Below, in pieces: positions 41,611 to 49,160 of a stretch of DNA of 64,000 nt (positions within the stretch are counted from its first letter, which is position 1; every line of letters starts with the position of its first letter). The notes under the pieces were generated by a model, which saw nothing but the letters and a program-made list of their open reading frames with translations, made no database searches and was not told the origin of the DNA. Source of the DNA: Agathobaculum sp. NTUH-O15-33 (GTDB lineage Bacteria; Bacillota; Clostridia; Oscillospirales; Butyricicoccaceae); the NCBI RefSeq assembly GCF_033193315.1, contig NZ_CP136187.1, forward strand, positions 1,240,001 through 1,304,000, written 5' to 3'. The position numbers and the translations under genes are program-made.

Positions 41611-42252
41611 TTGAGAATACCGAAACATATTGGGATTATCCCGGATGGAAACAGGCGCTGGGCGCAAGGCGCCGGGATGCACAAGAAGGACGGATACGCG
41701 CACGGCTTGACGCCCGGTTTGGAAGTGCTGAAGCTAGCGCGTGACGCCGGTGTGGAGGAAATTACCTTTTACGGCTTTACGACCGACAACTGCGGGCGGC
41801 CCGCGGAGCAGGTCGCGGCGTTTTCACGCGCCTGTGTGGACGCGGTGGAATTGATCGCGTCCGAACCGGTTTCGCTTTTGGTCGTCGGCAATACACAGGC
41901 CAAAGCGTTTCCGCAAGCGCTGATGCCGTACACAACGCGAACCGATCTGAACGGCGGCGGCACGCGGGTTAATTTTCTGGTGAACTACGGCTGGGAATGG
42001 GATTTGGCGGGCTTGGAAGCGCCCGGCAAGGACCGCCGGAAGATTCACGGCGCGCTCTGCTCGCACGATGTGTCGCGGGTCGATCTGGTGATCCGGTGGG
42101 GCGGTATGCGGCGTTTATCCGGCTTTCTGCCGGTGCAGGCGGTGTATGCGGATTTCTTCGTCGTGGACCGCCTGTGGCCGGATTTTCAGCAGGAGGACTT
42201 CTCGCAGGCGCTCCAGTGGTACCAAAAGCAAGACGTCACGCTGGGCGGTTGA
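41611..42252 (+). CDS. Divergent cis-prenyltransferase (UppS-like)
   Basis: A 213-residue protein from TTG 41611 behind AAAGAAGGTGG. It keeps family motif I as HIGIIPDGNRRWAQ (catalytic Asp12) and a C-terminal motif DLVIRWGGMRRLSGFLPVQAVYA, where normal UppS has RTgGe.RlSnFLlwQ. It is shorter than UppS (about 230-250) and lacks the usual ExxExxxR-like spacing, so chain length or substrate may differ. Normal UppS makes the undecaprenyl carrier for cell wall; a second, divergent copy away from the cell-wall genes is unusual. No alternative family fits. Confidence 0.75.
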   Translation: MRIPKHIGIIPDGNRRWAQGAGMHKKDGYAHGLTPGLEVLKLARDAGVEEITFYGFTTDNCGRPAEQVAAFSRACVDAVELIASEPVSLLVVGNTQAKAFPQALMPYTTRTDLNGGGTRVNFLVNYGWEWDLAGLEAPGKDRRKIHGALCSHDVSRVDLVIRWGGMRRLSGFLPVQAVYADFFVVDRLWPDFQQEDFSQALQWYQKQDVTLGG

Positions 42253-42275
42253 GCGCAAGGGCTTGACGAAAAAGA

Positions 42276-42442
42276 GCGCGTTGCAAAATAAAAGAAATTC
42301 CGTATGTCATTCTGAACGAAGTGAAGAATCTCGCGCGAACGCGCGGAATGAACGTGAAAGCCGCGCGTTCGCGCGAGATTCTACGTCGCTTCGCTCCTCA
42401 GAATGACAAGAATTTGGAACATTCTTTTATTTTGCAACGCGC
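42276..42442. repeat. Inverted-repeat family 2 copy 1 (MITE-like)
   Basis: A 167-bp element with perfect 21-bp arms, GCGCGTTGCAAAATAAAAGAA (cited in two parts: GCGCGTTGCAAAAT at 42276-42289 and AAAAGAA) and its complement at 42422-42442. Inside are TGTCATTCTGAACGAAGTGA, a palindromic CGCGCGAACGCGCG and its mirror. Copy 2 is at 48961-49131, interior inverted. The TCATTCTGA-GAAGAATCT motif is common in Firmicutes intergenic repeats. Confidence 0.88.
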
Positions 42443-42472
42443 CCTTTTTATGCTCGACTTTTGCCTAAAAAA

Positions 42473-42628
42473 ATGGGGAGACCTACGACCGATCCCAAGC
42501 CCTATAAGATCGACGCCCGGCTCAATGAGGAGGATTTCAAGACCTTGATAGATTATTGCCAAAGAAAAGGTTTGAAACGACCGGAGGGCATAAGGGACGG
42601 AATTAGGGAACTCAAAAACAAAAAATAA
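42473..42628 (+). CDS. Small ribbon-helix-helix-like protein
   Basis: A 51-residue basic protein, MGRPTTDPKPYKIDARLNEE then DFKTLIDYCQRKGLKRPEGIRDGIREL. The GRPT...R.RL.EE..KTL..YC pattern with a C-terminal GIREL helix resembles small CopG-type proteins common in Ruminococcaceae. The beta strand would be YKIDARLN. No strong ribosome site is visible (AAAAAAATGG), so the start is uncertain. A terminator follows directly (42629-42665). It lies right after inverted-repeat family 2 copy 1. Confidence 0.62.
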   Translation: MGRPTTDPKPYKIDARLNEEDFKTLIDYCQRKGLKRPEGIRDGIRELKNKK

Positions 42629-42665
42629 GGAAGCGGCGTCCAACATACGAGTAGCCGCCGCTTCC
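42629..42665 (+). terminator. Terminator after the small RHH-like gene
   Basis: GGAAGCGGCG (42629-42638) pairs perfectly with CGCCGCTTCC (42656-42665). Little T run follows. Confidence 0.65.
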
Positions 42666-42761
42666 CCAAAACACGCAACCGCCAAAATGGCAGAGCGCAT
42701 AAATATTATACACTATGCGTCCTCCATCTTTCAAGCGGTTGTGAAAAGAAAGCGTGATGTT

Positions 42762-43052
42762 ATGGAATGCGGATATCAATCATTTGCTGAGAACTTCAGA
42801 GAATGCTGCTTGCGCTCCTGCAACCGTTTAGCATATAAAAGGGAGCAAACAGACCCTGATTACATCGCAGCGTCGGAACAATGCGAGACGCTTTACCAGT
42901 CGTTAAAAGAAAGGCTGGAAGGAGACCAACTTTTACTGAACCGGTTTGACGCTGCAAAAAACAATGAAAATGCCATTGCCATGGAGTCTATTTACCAGCA
43001 GGGCTTTCAGGACTGCGTTTGCCTGCTGCGTTGGCTTGGCTTGCTGTCATGA
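42762..43052 (+). CDS. Hypothetical protein, 96 residues
   Basis: A soluble helical protein with an internal DPDYIAASEQCETLYQSLKE helix and a C-terminal YQQGFQDCVCLLRWL. It weakly resembles DUF6809-type phage or accessory proteins (short helical pair), but I am not sure. A start at ATG 42762 is preferred; the longer ORF from 42687 has no better site. It ends at the palindromic terminator 43056-43093. Confidence 0.55.
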   Translation: MECGYQSFAENFRECCLRSCNRLAYKREQTDPDYIAASEQCETLYQSLKERLEGDQLLLNRFDAAKNNENAIAMESIYQQGFQDCVCLLRWLGLLS

Positions 43053-43055
43053 AAA

Positions 43056-43093
43056 AAGGGGCTGCGACGAAACGCGTTTCGTCGCAGCCCCTT
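43056..43093. terminator. Bidirectional palindromic terminator
   Basis: A perfect palindrome of 38 bases (AAGGGGCTGCGACGAAACG and its complement) with A and T tracts either side. It repeats the hairpin at 7274-7310. Confidence 0.88.
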
Positions 43094-43098
43094 AGGCT

Positions 43099-43341
43099 TT
43101 ATGCTTCCGCCTGCGTCAGGCGCAGGCGGGCGGCGGCTTCGTCGGGGCAGGGCGCGGCCTGCCCGCGGAGCAGATAATCCACGACTTCCTGCCACTGGGG
43201 GAGCGGGTACTTGCCCGGCTCCATGCTGAAAATACAGGCCCGGAACTGCGACGAGCCCAGTTGGCGGTGAAGATCGGATAAATAGGCGCAGCCCATGCGC
43301 CGGGCTAGTTCATCCAGTAACGTTACTTGCTGCTGCATCAT
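43099..43341 (-). CDS. Small protein co-translated with the GGDEF protein
   Basis: An 80-residue protein, MMQQQVTLLDELARRMGCAY followed by LSDLHRQLGSSQFRACIFSM and LPQWQEVVDYLL. The start ATG 43341 overlaps the stop of the diguanylate cyclase gene (ATGA), and GGAGG is just upstream, so it is translationally coupled. Its LNELA.RMGC.YLSDLH core is, from memory, shared by small clostridial ORFs. Function unknown; a partner or regulator of the cyclase is possible. It ends at the bidirectional palindromic terminator. Confidence 0.7.
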   Translation of the reverse strand: MMQQQVTLLDELARRMGCAYLSDLHRQLGSSQFRACIFSMEPGKYPLPQWQEVVDYLLRGQAAPCPDEAAARLRLTQAEA

Positions 43342-45290
43342 TGCCGCGTACCTCCTCCGTTTTCGAGCTCCTTTTGATACAGGGTAAAGCGGTGGCGGCC
43401 CCGCTTTTTGGATACATACAGCGCCGTGTCGGCGCGCCGGTAAAGCTCGGCAAAGGCCGCGCCGTCCTGCGGGGCAAAGGCCACGCCGATGCTGGCGGTC
43501 ATGTGCCAAACGCTTTCGCCCTCCGTGTGATCCCGGTCGAGCGCCGCGGTCAGCTCGCGGGCCTTGTCGGCCGCCCACGCCGTGCTGGGAATGGGCAGAA
43601 AGGCCACAAATTCGTCCCCGCCGATACGGCCCAGCAGATCGTCGCGCCGGAAGTGCGTGCGGAGGATATCGGCAAAATCCCGGATCACGTTGTCGCCGTA
43701 GGCGTGGCCGAAGCGGTCGTTCGCGTCCTTAAACCGGTCGATATCGAAAATGAAAAAGGCGTGCGGCCCCTCCGGGTTTTGGGCAAGCCGCTCTTCGATC
43801 GCGCGCTGGGTCGCGGTCTTGTTTAATAGCCCGGTCATTTCGTCGGTGCGGGCGAGCAGCTGCATCTTTTGCTCGCGCCGCTTTTCTTCATCGATGTTCT
43901 GCCGGTAGATCATCATATGGAGCGAGCCGTCGCCCTCCGCGACCAAAAGGCGGGCGGTGATCCGCATCCAGTAGTAGCTTTGCCCGTCGTTTGCGATCAT
44001 AAATTCATAGCGCAGCGATTCCGCGCCCTCGTCGAACGCGCGGAGCACGTGCGCGGGGGAAAAGGTATCCAGATAGCCCTGCCGGAATTCCGGCTTGATC
44101 TGCTTTTCCGCGATCATGTGCAGCGCCTGATCGTAGGGCGTGCCGGGCGGCGCGCCGAGGCGGGCGAAGTAAGCCTCGGTCACTTGATCGGATGGGCGGT
44201 TGTGCGTGATATCGATCTCGTAGATATCGTCGAAAAGCTGGCCGGTGGCCTTTTCAAACAGCGTTTGCCGTTCCTGCTCGTTGGCGCGGGCCATGGCCGC
44301 GATCCGCCGGTCAAAGCCGCGGATGACGCGGGTGATGACCAGCAAAATGATGGCGATAATGGCGACAATGACCGCGATGGAGAGCTTGAGCTGCCGCTGC
44401 AAGGCCGCCATGAGCGCGCCGGTGTCCCGCTCCACGACCAGATGCCAGCCGATATCGGGCAGGTAGCGGGTGACAAAATAATCCTGCTTGCGCCCGGCGC
44501 CGTCGAACGACCAGAAGCCGGACGCGGCTTCGCTTTCCCGCCAGCCCAGAATGCTGTCGCAGATGGCGGCGCTGTATCCGGCCTGCTCGCGCAGGTTGAC
44601 GCGCTCGTAGCCCGAGCGGGAGGCGGCAAGCTGGATGACGCCCGCGTCGTCGACGAAATAGGCGCTCACGTCAAAGGAATCCTGATAGCTTTGCAGCGCC
44701 TTTTGCAGGTGATCGATGCGCACGCCGACGCCGACCACGCCCAGCAGCGTGTCGCCTTCCCATATCTTGCAGTTGACAAACAGCGTGATCGCGTCCTCCG
44801 CGCCCGCCACCTGATCGTTGTCCACATTCATGCTGTATTCTGCGGCGGAGGGCAGGAAATCGTCGAAATACCACGCGTCCTCCGCGTTGCCCGGGGCCAG
44901 CACGCGGTCCAGACCGTTAAAATTGTAATAGCGGTTTGAAGCGGCGGAGACAAGGAACACGGAATCGTAAGCATACTTTTGCTGATAGGTCAGCAGGTGC
45001 TTTTGCATGGTGCCGATGTACGCGGGGTCGTCCGAATGCGCCGCCTCCCGCGCCAAAAGCGTTTTGAGCAGGCTGTTGTTCGCCATGGTCTGGGAGATGT
45101 TCACCGGCTTGGACAGCGCGGTGTTCATCTGGTAATAGACGCCCTCGGACGCAAGATCGGACACCTGAACGATATTTTGGATCGAGGAATGGTAGTTGAT
45201 CCGGTAGCTGAGCACCGCGGTAAGCAAAAAGCCCACCACGATGACCAGACAGATCGACAGGTTTGTTTTGAGCAATATCTTATTTTTCAT
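43338..45290 (-). CDS. Membrane diguanylate cyclase (Cache-PAS-GGDEF)
   Basis: A 650-residue sensor that would make cyclic di-GMP. TM1 is about 7-29, an extracytoplasmic Cache-type domain covers about 40-290, TM2 about 297-320, a PAS-like domain about 345-455, and the GGDEF domain about 480-640 with an intact active site (RIGGDEF) and the RxxD inhibitory site (RRDD) five residues before it. AGGTGCCG precedes ATG 45290. The overlapping 80-residue gene follows. The ligand is unknown. Confidence 0.92.
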   Translation of the reverse strand: MKNKILLKTNLSICLVIVVGFLLTAVLSYRINYHSSIQNIVQVSDLASEGVYYQMNTALSKPVNISQTMANNSLLKTLLAREAAHSDDPAYIGTMQKHLLTYQQKYAYDSVFLVSAASNRYYNFNGLDRVLAPGNAEDAWYFDDFLPSAAEYSMNVDNDQVAGAEDAITLFVNCKIWEGDTLLGVVGVGVRIDHLQKALQSYQDSFDVSAYFVDDAGVIQLAASRSGYERVNLREQAGYSAAICDSILGWRESEAASGFWSFDGAGRKQDYFVTRYLPDIGWHLVVERDTGALMAALQRQLKLSIAVIVAIIAIILLVITRVIRGFDRRIAAMARANEQERQTLFEKATGQLFDDIYEIDITHNRPSDQVTEAYFARLGAPPGTPYDQALHMIAEKQIKPEFRQGYLDTFSPAHVLRAFDEGAESLRYEFMIANDGQSYYWMRITARLLVAEGDGSLHMMIYRQNIDEEKRREQKMQLLARTDEMTGLLNKTATQRAIEERLAQNPEGPHAFFIFDIDRFKDANDRFGHAYGDNVIRDFADILRTHFRRDDLLGRIGGDEFVAFLPIPSTAWAADKARELTAALDRDHTEGESVWHMTASIGVAFAPQDGAAFAELYRRADTALYVSKKRGRHRFTLYQKELENGGGTRQ

Positions 45291-45459
45291 GCGGCACCTC
45301 GCAGTCGTCTACAGCGGCCCCACGTTGAGGAAAACGGTTTTGCGATGAGGATCATATGCCTTCGCCCCTTCCGGTTAATTATAGTATAGCACAATCGGGC
45401 CTGCGCCGGCGTTTCATGATATGTGACGACAGGTTATCGTACGTGCATGGCGCGGGCGC

Positions 45460-45488
45460 TTGCTTTTGCCGCGGGAAACCGATATACT
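45460..45488 (+). promoter_or_regulatory. Promoter of the flavin reductase-like gene
   Basis: TTGCTT (45460-45465), a 17-base spacer and TATACT (45483-45488). Confidence 0.7.
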
Positions 45489-45526
45489 GTTGCCAGTAGA
45501 TACTTGGAAAAAGGAAGTGGCTTTGC

Positions 45527-46153
45527 TTGAGCAAGATAAAATGGAACGGGGGCGCGCTGCTCGCGCCGGTGCCGCCCGCGCTCGTGACGTGCGGGACGAT
45601 GGAGCGCTCGAACGTATTGACGATCGCGTGGACGGGCATTTTGAACACCATCCCGCCCAAGACCTATATTGCCGTTCGGCCGGAGCGGTTTTCCTACCCC
45701 CTGATCGAGCGGCTCGGCGCGTTCGTCATCAACCTGCCCACGGCCAAGCTGGTGCGCGCGGTCGACCTGTGCGGCGTGAAAAGCGGCCGCGATACGGATA
45801 AATTCGCGCTGACCGGACTGACTCCAGTACCGGCCGGGGAGGTGCCGTGTCCGCTGATCGCGGAAAGCCCGCTGGCGCTCGAATGCCGCGTCACGCAGAA
45901 AATCCCCCTCGGCTCGCACGACATGTTTTTGGCGGATATCGTGGCGGTGGATGTGGAGCAATCGCTCATCGACCGGGCGGGCAAGCTCCATCTCGACCGG
46001 GCGGGCCTGCTGGCCTACGCCCACGGCGAATATTTTGAGCTGGGCAAAAAGCTGGGCAGCTTTGGCTACAGCGTGCGCAAAAAGACGCGCCCGCCCCAAA
46101 AAAGCCGCGCGGACGGCGCCGGAAGCGCCCGGAAACCAAGGAAGAAGAGATAG
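45527..46153 (+). CDS. Flavin reductase-family protein
   Basis: A 208-residue FMN-binding split-barrel protein (flavoredoxin type). The N-terminal PVPPALVTCG, SNVLTIAWTGILNTIPPKTYIA and SHDMFLADIVAV are typical. The Lys/Arg-rich tail (KKTRPPQKSRADG) is an unusual extension. TTG 45527 follows AAGGAAG; no ATG is better placed. Such proteins bind FMN and reduce flavins or act as electron carriers. It is monocistronic with its own promoter and terminator. Confidence 0.88.
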   Translation: MSKIKWNGGALLAPVPPALVTCGTMERSNVLTIAWTGILNTIPPKTYIAVRPERFSYPLIERLGAFVINLPTAKLVRAVDLCGVKSGRDTDKFALTGLTPVPAGEVPCPLIAESPLALECRVTQKIPLGSHDMFLADIVAVDVEQSLIDRAGKLHLDRAGLLAYAHGEYFELGKKLGSFGYSVRKKTRPPQKSRADGAGSARKPRKKR

Positions 46154-46157
46154 ACGG

Positions 46158-46199
46158 AAAAGAACGCGTTGCGGAACCACCCGCAACGCGTTCTTTTTT
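46158..46199 (+). terminator. Terminator after the flavin reductase-like gene
   Basis: AAAGAACGCGTTGCG pairs with CGCAACGCGTTCTTT around a short loop, followed by T residues. Confidence 0.9.
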
Positions 46200-46217
46200 A
46201 TATTCGCTTTTTGGGGC

Positions 46218-46266
46218 TTGACACGAGTACGAAATCGGACTATAATACAGGAGTCCGAAATCGGAC
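46218..46266 (+). promoter_or_regulatory. MarR promoter with two palindromic operators
   Basis: TTGACA (46218-46223), 17 bases, TATAAT (46241-46246). Operator 1 is GTACGAAATCGGAC (46227-46240), between -35 and -10; operator 2 is GTCCGAAATCGGAC (46253-46266), a perfect palindrome (GTCCGA-AA-TCGGAC), at the start site. Centres are 26 bp apart. This is a classic autorepression layout. Confidence 0.88.
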
Positions 46267-46280
46267 AAGGGGGGCTGCGC

Positions 46281-46721
46281 GTGGATTTTCCGCAAGGGAA
46301 GGGCATACGGGAATTTAACCGCTTATATAAGGAGCTGGACGATCTGTACCACGACCTGTCGCTCAAAATGGGTCTTTCGGACAGCGCGTTTATCATCCTT
46401 TACGCGATCTGCGAGATGGGCGACGGCTGCTTGCAGCGCGATATCTGCCTGATGTCCTATCTCAGCAAGCAGACGATCAATTCCTCCATTCAAAAGCTGG
46501 AACAGGGCGGCTACCTCGTGTTGAAGCCCGGCAAGGGCCGGGACCGCGAGATCTTTTTGACCGGCGCCGGGCGCAGGCTGGCGGAGGAAAAAATCCTGCC
46601 CGTGGCGATCATGGAGAACTTGGCGTTTGAAGAGCTTTCGCCCGAGGAAAGCCGCGAGCTGCTGCGGCTGACCGGCAAGTACGTGGAGCGCTTCCGGGCA
46701 AAGGCCAAGCAAATTTTATAG
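46281..46721 (+). CDS. MarR-family transcriptional regulator
   Basis: A 146-residue winged-helix regulator. The DNA-binding part is near 45-100 (DGCLQRDICLMSYLSKQTINS then IQKLEQGGYLVLKPG) with the wing GKGRDREIFLT. GTG 46281 behind AAGGGGGG is the only start that spares the operators. It is the first gene before a MATE transporter on the same strand, so it probably represses that transporter and itself in response to a phenolic or drug ligand. Confidence 0.9.
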   Translation: MDFPQGKGIREFNRLYKELDDLYHDLSLKMGLSDSAFIILYAICEMGDGCLQRDICLMSYLSKQTINSSIQKLEQGGYLVLKPGKGRDREIFLTGAGRRLAEEKILPVAIMENLAFEELSPEESRELLRLTGKYVERFRAKAKQIL

Positions 46722-46775
46722 CAGTCATCGGAGGACGGTTGGCCGGAGCCAAACCAGTCGGAGAAGATGTCGAGT

Positions 46776-46808
46776 GCGCTCGGTTATGGGGATAACCGGG
46801 CGCTTTTT
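46776..46808 (+). terminator. Terminator or attenuator between marR and MATE
   Basis: GCGCTCGGTTAT (46776-46787) pairs with ATAACCGGGCGC (46792-46803; one T-G pair), followed by TTTTT. Before it, GGTTGGC-CGGA-GCCAAACC forms another small hairpin at about 46738-46756. Confidence 0.85.
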
Positions 46809-46849
46809 GTACCCCGCAAGAACAAACGGTTTAGGAGTTTCAGACAAAA

Positions 46850-48181
46850 ATGAAAATACAATTATCCGATCATTTTACTTATAAAAAGCTGCTGCGGTTC
46901 GTGCTGCCGAGCGTTGTGATGATGATCTTCACCTCGATCTACGGCGTAATAGACGGCCTGTTCGTTTCCAACTTTGTGGGCAAAACGCCCTTTGCGGCGC
47001 TCAACCTCATCATGCCGTTTTTGATGATGATGGCGGCGCTGGGCTTCATGATCGGCACCGGCGGCAGCGCGATCGTCGCGATCACGCTGGGCGAGGGCGA
47101 CAAGGAACGGGCCAACCGCTATTTTTCCATGCTGGTCTATGTGACGCTCGCCGCCGGTCTGGTGCTGACGGTGCTCGGCGTCGCGGCGCTGCGGCCCATC
47201 GCGGCCGCCATGGGCGCGGAAGGCGAAATGCTGGAAAACTGCGTGCTGTACGGCAGGATCATCCTGTTCGCGCTGGCCCCGTTCATGCTGCAAAACGTGT
47301 TCCAAAGCTTCTTCGTCACGGCGGAAAAGCCCAAGCTAGGGCTTGCGATGACGGTGGCGGCGGGCCTGACCAACATCGTTTTGGACTATGTGTTCATCGT
47401 GCCGCTGGGGTGGGGGCTGGCGGGCGCGGCGCTCGCCACCGCGCTCAGTCAGGTCGTGGGCGGCGTGGCGCCGCTCCTCTACTTCGCGCGGAAAAACGAC
47501 AGCCTGCTGCGCCTGACCCGCGCCTCGTTCGAGGGCCGCATCCTAATCAAGGCCTGCACCAACGGTTCGTCCGAGCTGATGACCAATATCTCGATGTCGC
47601 TCGTCAACATCCTGTATAACTTCCAGCTCATGAGCGTCGCGGGCGAGGACGGCGTGGCCGCCTACGGCGTGATCATGTATGTGAACTTTATTTTCGCGGC
47701 CATGTTTTTGGGATACGCGATCGGCAGCGCGCCCGTGATCAGCTACCATTACGGCGCGGCGAACCACGCGGAGCTGAAAAACCTGTTCCGCAAAAGCCTG
47801 ACCATCGTCGCGCTGGCGGCGTTCACGCTCACCATCGTGGCGGAGGCGCTTGCCGCGCCGCTGGCCACGGTGTTCGTCGGCTACGACGCGGGGCTGATGG
47901 AGCTGACGCGCCACGGCTTCCGTTTGTACGCGCTGTCCTTCCTGATGAACGGGTTCAACATCTTCGGTTCGGCGTTCTTCACCGCGCTAGGCGACGGGCT
48001 TGTTTCCGCGCTGATCTCCTTTTTGCGCACGCTGCTGTTCCAAGTCGCGGCGGTGCTGCTGCTGCCGCTGGTTTTCGGGGTGGACGGCATCTGGCTCGCC
48101 ATCGTCGCGGCCGAGCTGCTGGCGCTGCTCGTCACGGTATGGTTTCTTGCGCGCAAGCGGACAAAATATCATTACGCCTGA
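46850..48181 (+). CDS. MATE-family multidrug efflux transporter
   Basis: A 443-residue membrane protein with about twelve helices in two MATE halves. Landmarks are IDGLFVSNFVG in TM1, LGEGDKERAN after TM2, GLTNIVLDYVFIVPLGWG and, in the second half, YHYGAAN. It exports cationic drugs or bile or phenolic compounds using Na+ or H+. TAGGAG precedes ATG 46850. It follows the MarR gene after a hairpin terminator, so read-through would be controlled by both the repressor and the hairpin. Confidence 0.93.
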   Translation: MKIQLSDHFTYKKLLRFVLPSVVMMIFTSIYGVIDGLFVSNFVGKTPFAALNLIMPFLMMMAALGFMIGTGGSAIVAITLGEGDKERANRYFSMLVYVTLAAGLVLTVLGVAALRPIAAAMGAEGEMLENCVLYGRIILFALAPFMLQNVFQSFFVTAEKPKLGLAMTVAAGLTNIVLDYVFIVPLGWGLAGAALATALSQVVGGVAPLLYFARKNDSLLRLTRASFEGRILIKACTNGSSELMTNISMSLVNILYNFQLMSVAGEDGVAAYGVIMYVNFIFAAMFLGYAIGSAPVISYHYGAANHAELKNLFRKSLTIVALAAFTLTIVAEALAAPLATVFVGYDAGLMELTRHGFRLYALSFLMNGFNIFGSAFFTALGDGLVSALISFLRTLLFQVAAVLLLPLVFGVDGIWLAIVAAELLALLVTVWFLARKRTKYHYA

Positions 48182-48223
48182 TAGAAAGGGCGCATCACGC
48201 ACAAAATAAGGGAGGACGCTACC

Positions 48224-48634
48224 ATGTACGAAAGAATGCTGGATAAGCAAACCGCTCCGTCCATCGCGGAAATGACAGCCTACTGCGGCGAAAACGCGGC
48301 GCGGTTTACCCTGCTGAACGAATGGCTTTCTCAGACCTACGGGACGGAGCGGCAGATTACGTTCCCCTATGGCAACCGATACGGCTGGGGCGTCGCCCAC
48401 CGGAAAAAGAAAAAGCTGATATGCAACGTGTTTGCCGAGGCCGGTGCGTTTACCGTGATGCTACGCCTGTCAAACGAGCAGTTTGCCGCCGTATACGGGC
48501 AGGTGCGGCCGTATACGCGTGACGAGATCGACCATAAGTATCGGTGCGGCGACGGCGGCTGGCTCCAGTACCGCGTGATCGATCAGCAGCATTTGGACGA
48601 CATTCAGATCTTGTTAGCCGCTAAATGCAGCTGA
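48224..48634 (+). CDS. DUF3788-family protein
   Basis: A 136-residue soluble protein: MYERMLDKQTAPSIAEMTAY followed by CGENAARFTLLNEW and FPYGNRYGWGVAHRKKKKLIC. This matches the DUF3788 family from memory with good confidence. Function unknown; members occur as single genes in Firmicutes and Bacteroidetes. AGGGAGGA precedes ATG 48224, 43 bases after the MATE gene, so it may be the third gene of that operon. Confidence 0.88.
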   Translation: MYERMLDKQTAPSIAEMTAYCGENAARFTLLNEWLSQTYGTERQITFPYGNRYGWGVAHRKKKKLICNVFAEAGAFTVMLRLSNEQFAAVYGQVRPYTRDEIDHKYRCGDGGWLQYRVIDQQHLDDIQILLAAKCS

Positions 48635-48672
48635 CCGGTGCAATACAAACACGATCGGAGAGAAGGAGCAAA

Positions 48673-48879
48673 ATGATGGACGAAAACGGTAAAAAGAACA
48701 ACGCGGCCGTCATATGGATGCTGATCGGAGCGGGCCTTGGCGTCGCGGCCGGGGCAATGGCCGGCCGGGCACAGGGGTCGCAGGGCACGGCGATGTGCTA
48801 CGGGCTGCTCCTCGGCATGGCGGCCGGGGCCGGCATCGGCGCGCTGATCAAAAGGCGGGGCGGGAACACGCCCAAATGA
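48673..48879 (+). CDS. Small glycine-zipper membrane protein
   Basis: A 68-residue protein with a hydrophilic N-terminus and two hydrophobic Gly/Ala-rich helices (about 13-32 and 40-58: LIGAGLGVAAGAMAG, LLLGMAAGAGIGALI). The GxxxG spacing suggests tight helix packing. GAAGGAG precedes ATG 48673. Function unknown. It is followed by family 2 repeat copy 2. Confidence 0.75.
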   Translation: MMDENGKKNNAAVIWMLIGAGLGVAAGAMAGRAQGSQGTAMCYGLLLGMAAGAGIGALIKRRGGNTPK

Positions 48880-48960
48880 CGCGCGGAAAAAGCGGCTTGA
48901 ATATGCCCCGGAAATTTGCTACAATACACCTGTAGATGGAATTTACCGGGTGAGCACCTA

Positions 48961-49131
48961 GGGAGCGTTGCAAAATAAAAGAATGTTTCAAATCCTTGTC
49001 ATTCTGAGGAGCGAAGCGACGAAGAATCTCGCGCGAACGCGCGAAACCCACGTAAAGTCCGCGCGTTCGCGCGAGATTCTTCACTTCGTTCAGAATGACA
49101 TACGGAAATTCTTTTATTTTACAACGCTCCC
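48961..49131. repeat. Inverted-repeat family 2 copy 2 (MITE-like)
   Basis: A 171-bp element with 23-bp arms (GGGAGCGTTGCAAAATAAAA... at 48961-48983 and its complement at 49109-49131, one mismatch). Its interior is inverted relative to copy 1. It ends 30 bases before the MATE start, so it occupies the normal promoter position of that gene. Confidence 0.88.
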
Positions 49132-49160
49132 TTTTTCTTTATGGGGGGAGGGCAAGACGC

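Noticed and set aside
43099..43578. Full 159-codon minus ORF overlapping the GGDEF gene
   Set aside because: Only the part from ATG 43341 is credible; the rest is out of frame with the diguanylate cyclase gene.
46722..46775. Mini-ykkC (guanidine) riboswitch before the MATE gene
   Set aside because: An ACGG string is present, but the paired ACGR-loop hairpins of that class do not form, so no riboswitch is claimed.
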